Assembly (NCBI GenBank): GCA_018381235.1
Contig: JAGZSF010000002.1
Location: 82,663-146,662 of the forward strand
Direction of reading: 5' to 3'
Origin: Collinsella sp.
Lineage (GTDB): Bacteria; Actinomycetota; Coriobacteriia; Coriobacteriales; Coriobacteriaceae
DNA length: 64,000 nucleotides
Part shown: positions 51,503 through 59,208 of the stretch, piece after piece
Layout: every line of letters begins with the position of its first letter
Position numbering within the stretch: position 1 is the first letter of the stretch
Translations under genes and position numbers: made by a program
The notes under the pieces: model-generated
Told to the model about the DNA's origin: nothing
The model's input: the letters and a program-made list of their open reading frames with translations, nothing else
Databases searched by the model: none

Positions 51503-53368
51503 CTACTTCGTGTGCGGGATACCCAGCACGTCGAGCGCGTTGGCCATAATGGACTGGAACGGCACCGCAGCGGCATCTGAGCCGCTCGGCGTTCCGTCGA
51601 GCGTGATATAGCACAGCACCTTGGGCGATTGTGCCGGCGCAAAGCCCATAAAGGACGACATGTAGTTCTCCTTGAGGTAGCCGCCGTTCTCGTCGGCTCG
51701 TTCGGCCGTACCGGTCTTACCCGCCACGTCATAGCCGTCAACCGCGCCGCCAACGCCCGTTCCCTCGGACACGACCGTCTGCATGCACGATGTCACCTGG
51801 GATGCGGCGTCCTCAGAAATCGCGCGTTCGCCTTCGCCCCAGTCCTTCTCGTCGCCTTTGCTGGACTTATAGAAGTGCGGGGTCATCATCACGCCGCCGT
51901 TGGCGATGCCGCCCACGGCACGTGCGATCTCAATCGGCGAGACGGACAGCGCCTGTCCAAAGCTCATCGATCCCAGCGTGGCGCCGTCATACTGGTCACG
52001 CTCCTTGACGATGCCCAGGCTCTCGCCCGGAAAATCGACACCGGAGCTGTGACCGATGCCCCACTTGTCCACATAGGCGGCAAAGTCGTCGGCACCGATC
52101 TTGCGCCCCACCAGGACAAAGCCCACATTGGACGAACGGCGCATCATCTCGCGCACATCCATGGTCATGCCATAGTCGCGCTTATCGGCATCGGTAACGG
52201 TATCGTCGCCCACCTTGATGCTCGCCGGCACCTCAAACGACGTACTCGATCGTACGACGCCCAAGTCGAAGCCGGCGCCCGCCACGAGCGTCTTAAAGAC
52301 CGAGCCGGGCTCGTAGGCGTCAGTGACCAGGCGCAGGTTCATATCCTCGGTCTTGGCGTTCTCCAGATCGGTCTGGTCGTAGGTCGGGTACGAGCAGGCT
52401 GCGAGAATTTCACCGGTCGTGGGGTCGGTGACCAAAGCCGAGCCGTTCTTGGCCTTTGTCTTCTCGACAGCCTCTGCCAGAGCATCCTCAGCCGCACGCT
52501 GGATATTGACGTCGAGCGTCGTCACGATATCAACGCCGTCGACCGCGGCCACCTTTTTATAGGCACCGCCCGCGATATAGCTGCCGTCCCTCGCGCGCTC
52601 GCGCACGAGAGAACCGTTCGTGCCGGTCAGAAGCTTGTTGTATTGCTTTTCGAGACCCGTCAAGCCGTCGTTGTCCACATTCACTACACCCAGCACCTGC
52701 GATGCCAGATTGCCGTATGGATATACGCGCTTCATGGCCTGCTCAAAAAGCACGCCGGGCAGGTTCTTCTTCTCCAGCACCGCAGCATCGTCTTCGTCCA
52801 CTTGGCGCTTGATATACACCCAGGTGCCATCGGACTCGACGAGCTTGCGGCAGGTCTTTTTATCGATTCCAGTTGCCTTGACCAGCGCCGACACCGTCTT
52901 GTCAACATCCTCGACAAGCTGCGGGTTCACGGCGATGTTGCGACATTCGACCGACGACGCCAGCACGTTACCGTTGCGGTCGTAGATGGTGCCGCGTTTG
53001 GCATAGAGGGTCTGCGCAAGCAGGCGGCGCGCATCGGCACGCTCGCGCAGTTTATCGGCTTCGACAATTTGATAGTCGGCAAGGCGAAAGACGCCCAAGC
53101 CCAAGCCAAGCCCGATGAATCCCATGACGGCTTTGCGGCGAGGCAGAGGCGCGCCTGTGAGCCATTCGGTCGACGAGCTCTTGCGCGACCTGGTGTTATG
53201 CACTTGAGGGCCGCCCGAGCCGCGAAGTCGCGACGCCGGGTCGTTGCCACGGGACTGCCCGGCGTTGTAAGATTGCCGACCCGTTCCTTGATAACCAGAA
53301 CGTCCCCGCGACGAGGGACGTCCAGAACCGCGGCCCCCATCGGAACCGCGGCGATAGTCATTTGTCAT
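51503..53368 (-). CDS. ftsI: FtsI-type class B penicillin-binding protein
   Basis: A 621-residue transpeptidase. A basic, Gly/Arg/Ser-rich cytoplasmic N-terminus (about 75 residues) leads to one membrane helix at about 80-97 (VMGFIGLGLGLGVFRLADYQ). The PBP dimerisation domain has RGTIYDRNGNVLA. Catalytic motifs are SVFK (within EPGSVFKTLVAG), SSN (MRRSSNVGFV) and KTG (VAGKTGTAE). It cross-links septal peptidoglycan with FtsW. No PASTA domain is present at the C-terminus. Confidence 0.95.
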   Translation of the reverse strand: MTNDYRRGSDGGRGSGRPSSRGRSGYQGTGRQSYNAGQSRGNDPASRLRGSGGPQVHNTRSRKSSSTEWLTGAPLPRRKAVMGFIGLGLGLGVFRLADYQIVEADKLRERADARRLLAQTLYAKRGTIYDRNGNVLASSVECRNIAVNPQLVEDVDKTVSALVKATGIDKKTCRKLVESDGTWVYIKRQVDEDDAAVLEKKNLPGVLFEQAMKRVYPYGNLASQVLGVVNVDNDGLTGLEKQYNKLLTGTNGSLVRERARDGSYIAGGAYKKVAAVDGVDIVTTLDVNIQRAAEDALAEAVEKTKAKNGSALVTDPTTGEILAACSYPTYDQTDLENAKTEDMNLRLVTDAYEPGSVFKTLVAGAGFDLGVVRSSTSFEVPASIKVGDDTVTDADKRDYGMTMDVREMMRRSSNVGFVLVGRKIGADDFAAYVDKWGIGHSSGVDFPGESLGIVKERDQYDGATLGSMSFGQALSVSPIEIARAVGGIANGGVMMTPHFYKSSKGDEKDWGEGERAISEDAASQVTSCMQTVVSEGTGVGGAVDGYDVAGKTGTAERADENGGYLKENYMSSFMGFAPAQSPKVLCYITLDGTPSGSDAAAVPFQSIMANALDVLGIPHTK

Positions 53369-53385
53369 ACTCAGCTACCGTCTTG

Positions 53386-53856
53386 CTACTGAGCGGTCGC
53401 GGTCGCGTTGGCGCCCGCGGCTGCATCCTGCGAAAAGTCAAGTGTAACGCTCTCGCTGGGCTCCACCATGCCATAAGCGCCCGCAAGGTCGCGAATGCGC
53501 GTGTCGGCGCCATAGACCGAATGCATGACCTCCAGGTCGGAGCTCTCATCGGTCGCCTTTTCGAGCGTGTTGGTAAGCTCGGCGTTGCTGTTGAGCACCT
53601 GGGCCGTAACGCCGGCGAGCGCCACGCGGGCGACGCCGATCGTCATGAAGATAGCCGCAATGATGCAAAACGTTTTAAGAACGCTCATGAAAACCGGGCT
53701 TACCGCCTGGTTTGCCTGACGGCCCGCGCCCGTGTAGACATCAAAGCGCGGCGTGCGCTGCTCACGGGGAGCAACGGGGGCCTGCGGCGTCTCACGATAG
53801 GCGGGCATGGCGTTCATATCATAGGCGAGTGCTGCGCTTGAAGTGTTGTAGCCCAT
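53386..53856 (-). CDS. ftsL: FtsL-like division protein
   Basis: A 156-residue bitopic protein. An N-terminal cytoplasmic part of about 58 residues is followed by a membrane helix (VLKTFCIIAAIFMTIGVARV) and a coiled region (NSNAELTNTLEKATDESSDL). The size, topology and place between rsmH and ftsI identify it as FtsL; sequence similarity across the family is low. It activates FtsW-FtsI. ATG 53856 follows GGGAGG. Confidence 0.78.
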   Translation of the reverse strand: MGYNTSSAALAYDMNAMPAYRETPQAPVAPREQRTPRFDVYTGAGRQANQAVSPVFMSVLKTFCIIAAIFMTIGVARVALAGVTAQVLNSNAELTNTLEKATDESSDLEVMHSVYGADTRIRDLAGAYGMVEPSESVTLDFSQDAAAGANATATAQ

Positions 53857-53946
53857 GATATGCCGCCTCCCATCCCGAGTACGTTGGTAGTGTGTTTAAG
53901 CTTCGTTTATGGTGCGAGCGGGAGGTCCAATATCGCGCGGTCGCGC

Positions 53947-54912
53947 CTACAGACGCTGCGCCACGCGGATTTTGGCTGATCTCGCCCGAGGGTTGCGCTC
54001 AACCTCATCAGGCTGGGCAACCAAGGGTTTGCGAGTGATGACCTTGAGTATCGGCACGTTGCCGCACACGCACACCGGAATCTCCGGCGGACACGTGCAC
54101 CCCTGGCTCATCTCCTTAAAGTGGTTCTTTACGATACGGTCCTCGAGCGAGTGATACGAGATGACGCAGATACGTCCGCCCGGGTTGAGCCACCTGGTGG
54201 CGGCATCAAGCCCTCGTTCGAGCACATCGAGCTCGTGATTGACCTCGATGCGAATGGCCTGGAAACTTTTCTTGGCCGGGTGTCCGCCATGCCGACGAGC
54301 GGCAGCCGGGATACCCGCCTTGATGATCTCGACAAATTGGCCGGTGGTTTCGATCGGTTCTTGCTCGCGGCGGCGCACGATCTCGCGCGCGATCTGCGAG
54401 GCAAACTTCTCTTCGCCGTAGACGCGTAGAATCCGGGCGAGGTCGTGTTCGTTATAGGTGTTGATGACCTCAGCTGCGTTTAAGGTGTTATTACCCGGAT
54501 CCATCCGCATGTCCAATGGGGCGTCCTCGTTATACGAAAAGCCCCTGCCAGGGATATCGAGTTGCGGTGACGAAACGCCCAAGTCAAACAGGAAGCCATC
54601 GACCCCGGGCACCTCGGCCGAGCAAAGCAGCTCGTCCAAGTCGCCGAAGTTGCCCTTCAGCAGCTGGTGCGGAACTCCGGGAACCTCGCGGTCCAGACGG
54701 GCGCCAGCGGCCTCGAGGGCCATGTCGTCCTGATCGACGCCGAGCAAAAGGCCCGTCTCCCCCACCTGCGCGGCCATCTTTACCGAATGGCCGGCACCGC
54801 CAAGGGTGCAATCGCAGACAACGGAGCCGCTCTTTAGCCGCAGCGACTCAAGCACTTCGCCGAGCATGACAGGTTCATGCCGATATTCTTGTGTCAAGAT
54901 CCCACGCTCCAT
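53947..54912 (-). CDS. rsmH: 16S rRNA (cytosine(1402)-N(4))-methyltransferase
   Basis: A 321-residue RsmH (MraW). The start reads EYRHEPVMLGEVLESL after a short lead; SAM binding is CDCTLGGAGHS, and LFDLGVSSPQLD and GGRICVISYHSLEDRIVK in parts are the other family blocks. It methylates C1402 in the ribosomal P site. The ATG at 54912 has only a weak ribosome site; a TTG at 54894 is an alternative. It follows mraZ at 20 nt. Confidence 0.96.
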   Translation of the reverse strand: MERGILTQEYRHEPVMLGEVLESLRLKSGSVVCDCTLGGAGHSVKMAAQVGETGLLLGVDQDDMALEAAGARLDREVPGVPHQLLKGNFGDLDELLCSAEVPGVDGFLFDLGVSSPQLDIPGRGFSYNEDAPLDMRMDPGNNTLNAAEVINTYNEHDLARILRVYGEEKFASQIAREIVRRREQEPIETTGQFVEIIKAGIPAAARRHGGHPAKKSFQAIRIEVNHELDVLERGLDAATRWLNPGGRICVISYHSLEDRIVKNHFKEMSQGCTCPPEIPVCVCGNVPILKVITRKPLVAQPDEVERNPRARSAKIRVAQRL

Positions 54913-54932
54913 CCGTTACCCGTGCCTTGCCC

Positions 54933-55367
54933 TTACGAGAAGAAGAGGTCCAGCAGGGCCTCATCGTCATCGTCCTCATCGGCCGCGGCGCGATCCCAAA
55001 CCTCAAGGTGGTCGTAGTTGCCCACAACCGTGACCTCGCGGTCGAGGTTCGCCTGCTTGCGGAGAGACTCGGAAAGACCGATACGACCGGCACTGTCCAC
55101 GTCCATCGACGTGGTGCGCTTGTTGATCGCCCTCATGAGCTTCTGGTCGTTAATGTCACGCGGGTTAAAACCCTCGTGGCCCTCACGACCCGCGAAGAGT
55201 CCTTCGACCCACTTATCGAAGGCCTCGGCAGAGAACACGTACAGAGCATCGACATCCAGGGCTTTGAACACGCGAACGTGCTCTCCAAGTTCCTCGCGAA
55301 GGGGTGCAGGCAGGGACAGACGACCTTTTGCATCGAGATTGCGCTCGTATGCACCAGTCATTCCCAT
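54933..55367 (-). CDS. mraZ: transcriptional regulator MraZ
   Basis: A 144-residue protein with two SpoVT/AbrB-like domains, seen as NLDAKGRLSLPAPLREEL and VDSAGRIGLSESLRKQA. MraZ forms a ring that binds repeated TGGGN sites before its own gene and controls the division cluster. Three such boxes lie just upstream here. GGGGAGGG lies 6 nt before the ATG. The acidic tail DEDDDDEALLDLFFS is a local feature. Confidence 0.96.
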   Translation of the reverse strand: MGMTGAYERNLDAKGRLSLPAPLREELGEHVRVFKALDVDALYVFSAEAFDKWVEGLFAGREGHEGFNPRDINDQKLMRAINKRTTSMDVDSAGRIGLSESLRKQANLDREVTVVGNYDHLEVWDRAAADEDDDDEALLDLFFS

Positions 55368-55405
55368 GTGCGCCCTCCCCTCGGTTACTCAGATGGCACG
55401 TACGC

Positions 55406-55455
55406 GGGGAACCACCCCGTCTGTCGACGTCATTAATAATATGGGGAACCGCCCC
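55406..55455. promoter_or_regulatory. duplicated GGGGAACCRCCCC sites at the mraZ promoter
   Basis: GGGGAACCACCCC (55406-55418) and GGGGAACCGCCCC (55443-55455) stand 37 bp apart. The second exactly fills the spacer between the -35 and -10; the first lies in the leader. The near-palindromic shape suits a repressor. They differ from the spaced TGGGG MraZ boxes. Confidence 0.5.
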
Positions 55456-55464
55456 ATTTTTCAA
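55436..55464 (-). promoter_or_regulatory. mraZ (division cluster) promoter
   Basis: On the minus strand TTGAAA (55459-55464), 17 nt, TATTAT (55436-55441): a strong vegetative promoter about 70 nt before the mraZ start. Confidence 0.8.
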
Positions 55465-55471
55465 CACCTTT

Positions 55472-55498
55472 CCCCACCCCTTCCCCCACCCCGCCCCA
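55472..55498 (-). promoter_or_regulatory. MraZ-box cluster
   Basis: On the minus strand TGGGG occurs three times (55494-55498, 55484-55488, 55472-55476), 10 and 12 bp apart, just upstream of the -35. This fits the known MraZ operator, direct TGGGN repeats about one helical turn apart. Confidence 0.65.
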
Positions 55499-55728
55499 CC
55501 ACTCCACCCTCCATATATTGCAAAACACCCCCAAGCATATGTTCGAAAACACAATATGTTGTGTTTACAGCAACGACGGGATGCCACCTGTGGCACCCCG
55601 CCTTTCAACCTCAACCTTCAAGTTGACCTTGAGGCGATTTTTGCGTCCCCTTACATGCCGTTCACATCGCCCCCAAACTCCCCCACCCACGGTACACACG
55701 GCCCACCACCGCGTCGGTGTCTGGCGAA
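55499..55728. other. upstream part of the mraZ-xerD gap
   Basis: The 462-nt space between mraZ and xerD has no gene that I can support. Besides the promoter it holds the palindrome AACACAA-TATG-TTGTGTT (55548-55565) and a small hairpin GGTGCCAC/GTGGCATC on the minus strand (about 55578-55597). Confidence 0.6.
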
Positions 55729-55798
55729 AAATGGGACGGGCCCCAGATTGCCCATGCGCGCAAAAGTGCGTCTCGGCAATCTGGGGCCCGTCCCATTT
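55729..55798 (-). terminator. inverted repeat I (24-bp perfect arms), xerD terminator
   Basis: Arms at 55729-55752 (starting AAATGGGACGGGCCCCAGAT) and 55775-55798 are exact complements around 22 nt. On the minus strand the right-hand end reads CCCATTTTTCG, so it can terminate the pyrG-xerD transcript 31 nt after xerD. Confidence 0.85.
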
Positions 55799-55829
55799 AA
55801 TATTTATAAATATGCAGGTCAGCGAGGTG

Positions 55830-56771
55830 CTAGCGATGTGCTAGCGGATGCGCCGCCAGATAGACCTCGGTCAGTTGCGTTCGGTCGACATGCGTGTAGA
55901 CCTGCGTGGTCGAAATATCGGCATGGCCCAAAATCTCCTGCAGCACACGCAGGTCGGCACCGCCCGCGAGCATGTGGGTGGCAAAGGAGTGGCGCAAGGT
56001 ATGGGGATGGAGCCCCACCAGCCCCACCTGACGCCCATACCGCTCGCATATCGCATGCACGGCCTGGCGCGACAGGCGACGTCCGTTCTTATTTAAAAAA
56101 ACCGCCGAGGTCTCGGTTCCGCGGGCATGGGCCGCCAAGCGAGAACGTCCCTCAGTTACATAGAGCGTCAGAGCTCGCGCCGCGCTTCCCACCAGTGGGG
56201 ACAGGCGTTCCTTTGAGCCCTTACCGCGAACGAGTACAAAACCATCGTCAATATGGATATCGCCCACATCGAGCCCAACCAGCTCACTCACACGCAAACC
56301 GCATCCGTAGAGCACTTCCAAGATGGCATGGTCGCGCAGTCCCATCTCGCCCTCGGGGAAGTCTTGATCGAGCAGCGCCGAGACATCCTCCACCGATAGA
56401 TACTCCGGCAAACGCTCAGCCTTTTTAGGCAGGCGCAACGCCGCCGTTGGATTTTGGGCCACAGCCCCATCGCGCACCAAAAAGGCATGCAGGCCCTTCA
56501 CGGCCGCAAGCGCACGCTCCACCGAGGCATCGGAATAGCCCCCATCGCGACGGTCGGCGACAAAGCCCTCCACGACCTGACGAGTCACCTCTTCAAAAGA
56601 CACAATACCCGCCCGCTCCAGATAGGCGCAGTACGTCGTCAGGTCACGACGATAGGCCGCAATCGTGTTGCGCGCCAAACCCCGCTCGACCGCGAGGTAA
56701 TCGAGATACTCCCCCGCCGCCACGGCGAGCGACGAGGGAGTAGCTTCGGTATGTTCTTTGTTCGCCGGCAC
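55830..56771 (-). CDS. xerD: tyrosine recombinase XerD-type
   Basis: A 313-residue tyrosine recombinase. The core-binding SAM-like domain spans about 10-100 (YLDYLAVERGLARNTIAAYR). Catalytic residues are Arg in YGCGLRVSELVGL, Lys in VRGKGSKERL, HxxR in HTLRHSFATHM, His in LGHADISTTQ and Tyr in QVYTHVD. It resolves chromosome dimers, probably with XerC. The start is GTG at 56771, just 2 nt after the pyrG stop, so it is translated by coupling. A longer reading upstream lies inside pyrG. Confidence 0.92.
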   Translation of the reverse strand: MPANKEHTEATPSSLAVAAGEYLDYLAVERGLARNTIAAYRRDLTTYCAYLERAGIVSFEEVTRQVVEGFVADRRDGGYSDASVERALAAVKGLHAFLVRDGAVAQNPTAALRLPKKAERLPEYLSVEDVSALLDQDFPEGEMGLRDHAILEVLYGCGLRVSELVGLDVGDIHIDDGFVLVRGKGSKERLSPLVGSAARALTLYVTEGRSRLAAHARGTETSAVFLNKNGRRLSRQAVHAICERYGRQVGLVGLHPHTLRHSFATHMLAGGADLRVLQEILGHADISTTQVYTHVDRTQLTEVYLAAHPLAHR

Positions 56772-56773
56772 CC

Positions 56774-58435
56774 TTAGTCCGTAGCGAGGTTCATGGGCGT
56801 CACCTGCAGGCGATCGACACCCTCGTGCTGACCGATCGAGGCACGCACGAACTCTCGGAACAGCGGCTGCGGGTTGGTCGGGCGGCTCTTGAACTCGGGG
56901 TGAGCCTGGGTTGCCACATACCACGGATGCACGTCGCGCGGCAGCTCGACCATCTCGACCAGGCGCTCGTCGGGCGACAGACCCGAGATAACCAAGCCGG
57001 CGTCCTCGAGCTGGTCACGGAAAGCGTTGTTGAACTCAAAGCGGTGACGGTGACGCTCATAGACGAGCTCCTCGCCATATGCCTCGCGAGCAAGGGTATC
57101 GGCGGCGAGCTTGCACGGATAGGCGCCCAGGCGCATGGTGCCGCCCTTCTCGGTCACGTCCTCCTGCGAGCTCATCAGATCGATGACGCTATACGGACCG
57201 TCCGGATCGAACTCGGAGGAGCTGGCACCGGCAAGGCCGACGACGTTGCGGGCGAACTCGCACACGGCGACCTGCATACCCAGGCAAATGCCCAGATACG
57301 GAATCTTGTGCTCACGGGCAAACTCGGCCGCGAGGATCTTGCCCTCCAGGGCGCGCTTGCCAAAGCCGCCGGGGACCAGGATGCCCGAGGCGTCGCCCAG
57401 AACCTCGGAGACATTCTGCTCGTCGAGGCTCTCGCCGTCGACCAGCTGGACGTCCACATGGCGATCGTAGAAGACGCCCGCATGGTGCAGGGCCTCGATA
57501 ACCGACAGGTACGCATCGGGCAGCTGCGTGTACTTACCCACGACGGCGATCTTCACCTTGTCGGCGTGATGGTTGGCGTGATTCTGTTTGCGCAGGAACT
57601 CGTTCCATTCGCTCATGTCGCGCTCACGCGGATCCAGACCCAGGCGCTCGCAAATGCGCAGGTCAAAGTCCTGCTCGGCAAGCAGCTGCGGAACATCGTA
57701 AATGCTCGCGCAGTCCTCGTTGGTAAAGACGCAATCGGTGTCGACGTCGCAGAAGCTTGCGATCTTTCCGCGGATAGCGTCATCGATATGGTGGTCGGAG
57801 CGCAGCACGATGATATCGGGCTGGATGCCAAAGCTGCGGAGCTCCTTGACGGAATGCTGCGTGGGCTTGGTCTTGACCTCATGGGCGGCGGCGATATAGG
57901 GAACGAGCGACACGTGGATGTAGCAGACGTTCTCGGGGCCGGCCTCCTTGCGGTACTGACGGATGGCCTCGACAAACGGTTGGGACTCGATGTCGCCGAT
58001 CGTGCCGCCCAGCTCGGTGATGACTACATCGGAGCCGGTCTGCTCCTCGATGCGGCGGAACTTGTCCTTAATGGCATTGGTGACGTGGGGAATCACCTGC
58101 ACGGTACCGCCCAAAAAGTCGCCGCGACGCTCGCGGGCGATTAGGCTTTTGTAGATGGCACCGGTCGTAAAGTTGGAATCGCGGGTCAGGTTCTCATCAA
58201 TAAAGCGCTCGTAATGACCCAGGTCCAGGTCGGACTCGTAGCCGTCCTCGGTAACGAAGACCTCACCATGCTGGAACGGGCTCATGGTACCGGGGTCGAC
58301 GTTCAGATACGGGTCGGCCTTCTGCATCGTTACTTTGTAGCCACGCGACTTGAGCAGACGGCCCAGCGAGGCCGCGGTGATACCCTTGCCCAGGGACGAA
58401 ACCACGCCACCGGTTACGAACACATGCTTGGTCAT
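56774..58435 (-). CDS. pyrG: CTP synthase
   Basis: A 553-residue amidotransferase. The synthase domain starts TKHVFVTGGVVSSLGKGITA; the glutaminase domain has LGICLGMQVAVCEF with the nucleophile cysteine and the HPEF catalytic His-Glu near residue 520. It makes CTP from UTP and glutamine. A palindrome overlaps its -35 and a hairpin lies in its leader. Operon with xerD. Confidence 0.98.
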   Translation of the reverse strand: MTKHVFVTGGVVSSLGKGITAASLGRLLKSRGYKVTMQKADPYLNVDPGTMSPFQHGEVFVTEDGYESDLDLGHYERFIDENLTRDSNFTTGAIYKSLIARERRGDFLGGTVQVIPHVTNAIKDKFRRIEEQTGSDVVITELGGTIGDIESQPFVEAIRQYRKEAGPENVCYIHVSLVPYIAAAHEVKTKPTQHSVKELRSFGIQPDIIVLRSDHHIDDAIRGKIASFCDVDTDCVFTNEDCASIYDVPQLLAEQDFDLRICERLGLDPRERDMSEWNEFLRKQNHANHHADKVKIAVVGKYTQLPDAYLSVIEALHHAGVFYDRHVDVQLVDGESLDEQNVSEVLGDASGILVPGGFGKRALEGKILAAEFAREHKIPYLGICLGMQVAVCEFARNVVGLAGASSSEFDPDGPYSVIDLMSSQEDVTEKGGTMRLGAYPCKLAADTLAREAYGEELVYERHRHRFEFNNAFRDQLEDAGLVISGLSPDERLVEMVELPRDVHPWYVATQAHPEFKSRPTNPQPLFREFVRASIGQHEGVDRLQVTPMNLATD

Positions 58436-58457
58436 ATTGAGTTACCTGCGCTTCCCG

Positions 58458-58522
58458 TAGAAGTTGTTTATCCACATCTTACGGGTCTTCATTGTAATAC
58501 TCGCACCGCGAACCGTTCGCAA
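58458..58522 (-). promoter_or_regulatory. pyrG promoter and leader hairpin
   Basis: On the minus strand TTGCGA (58517-58522), 17 nt, TATTAC (58494-58499). The palindrome GCGAACGGTTCGC (58508-58520) overlaps the -35. After the start, CCCGTAAGATG and CTTCTACGGG (58458-58489) form a leader hairpin about 25 nt before the ATG. Confidence 0.55.
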
Positions 58523-58556
58523 TTTTTCTCGCGTGCGATTGCATTTCTCATTCTTG

Positions 58557-58588
58557 AAACAAAACGCCGCCCGGTTTCCCAGGCGGCG
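58557..58588 (-). terminator. terminator of the winged-helix gene
   Basis: ACGCCGCC (58563-58570) with GGCGGCGT (58581-58588); the minus strand continues TTTGTTTC. Confidence 0.85.
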
Positions 58589-58613
58589 TCGCTATGGCAA
58601 GGGTTACATGCTG

Positions 58614-58952
58614 CTATCGATCAGCAGCCTCGTCCTCAAGCATTTCTTGAACGAGCATGCCGGTACGGACGCCCTCAAGATACCACTCGCCACGTTCGGT
58701 GAGGCAAATGCCATTTGCAAGCTGACCGCCGTCTTCGCTATAACGCGAGACGACATCAATCATGCCTTCGGAATCCAAGCGATCGATTGCGGCGCGGGCA
58801 CGATACGGCGAAACCCCCACGCGCTCGGCAAGCGTTTTGCGCGAGAAACCATACGGCCCGCCATTGTCTTTGGTTTGCTGGTCGATCTCCATCAACACCA
58901 GCACCTCGACACGCTTCATATCGTTGACACTCGCACGACCCTTGCCCGCCAT
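58614..58952 (-). CDS. winged-helix DNA-binding protein
   Basis: A 112-residue protein with a winged-helix core. EVLVLMEIDQQTKDNGGPYG is helix 1 and the following segment, RKTLAERVGVSPYRARAAID is the helix-turn-helix, and IDVVSRYSEDGGQLANGICL is the wing. The C-terminal helix (YLEGVRTGMLVQEMLEDEAA) may dimerise. No ligand domain is seen. The ATG at 58952 follows GAGGAGG at 7 nt. Targets unknown. Confidence 0.78.
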   Translation of the reverse strand: MAGKGRASVNDMKRVEVLVLMEIDQQTKDNGGPYGFSRKTLAERVGVSPYRARAAIDRLDSEGMIDVVSRYSEDGGQLANGICLTERGEWYLEGVRTGMLVQEMLEDEAADR

Positions 58953-59140
58953 AGCAGCCTCCTCAAACCGAGCACGAGCATCTAACGCGCCGTGCGCGAC
59001 CGACACACCTCACGATGGCAGGTAATATCCATCATGCGGCATCCCGCTAAGGATGAAACAGTTACGGTTATTGTATACCGCTCAAATTGTCTCTAGGCAG
59101 GTAAACAGCTATTTTTCGTCGAAATAGGCGCTTTATTGAT

Positions 59141-59174
59141 CAAAAAGCCGTACCGGGCGCTAACCCGATACGGC
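59141..59174 (-). terminator. DUF1846 gene terminator
   Basis: On the minus strand GCCGTATCGGG TTAGCG CCCGGTACGGC is followed by TTTTTGATC, 34 nt after the stop. Confidence 0.92.
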
Positions 59175-59208
59175 CAAAATGCAATGCAATTACCGCGGTG
59201 CTTCAAAC

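Noticed and set aside
55304..56428. Plus-strand frame across the mraZ-xerD spacer
   Set aside because: Low-complexity Pro/His/Arg-rich translation opposite mraZ and xerD, crossing a 24-bp inverted repeat and promoter sites.
56772..56924. N-terminal extension of XerD
   Set aside because: It would overlap pyrG in another frame; the GTG at 56771, directly after the pyrG stop, gives a normal-length recombinase.
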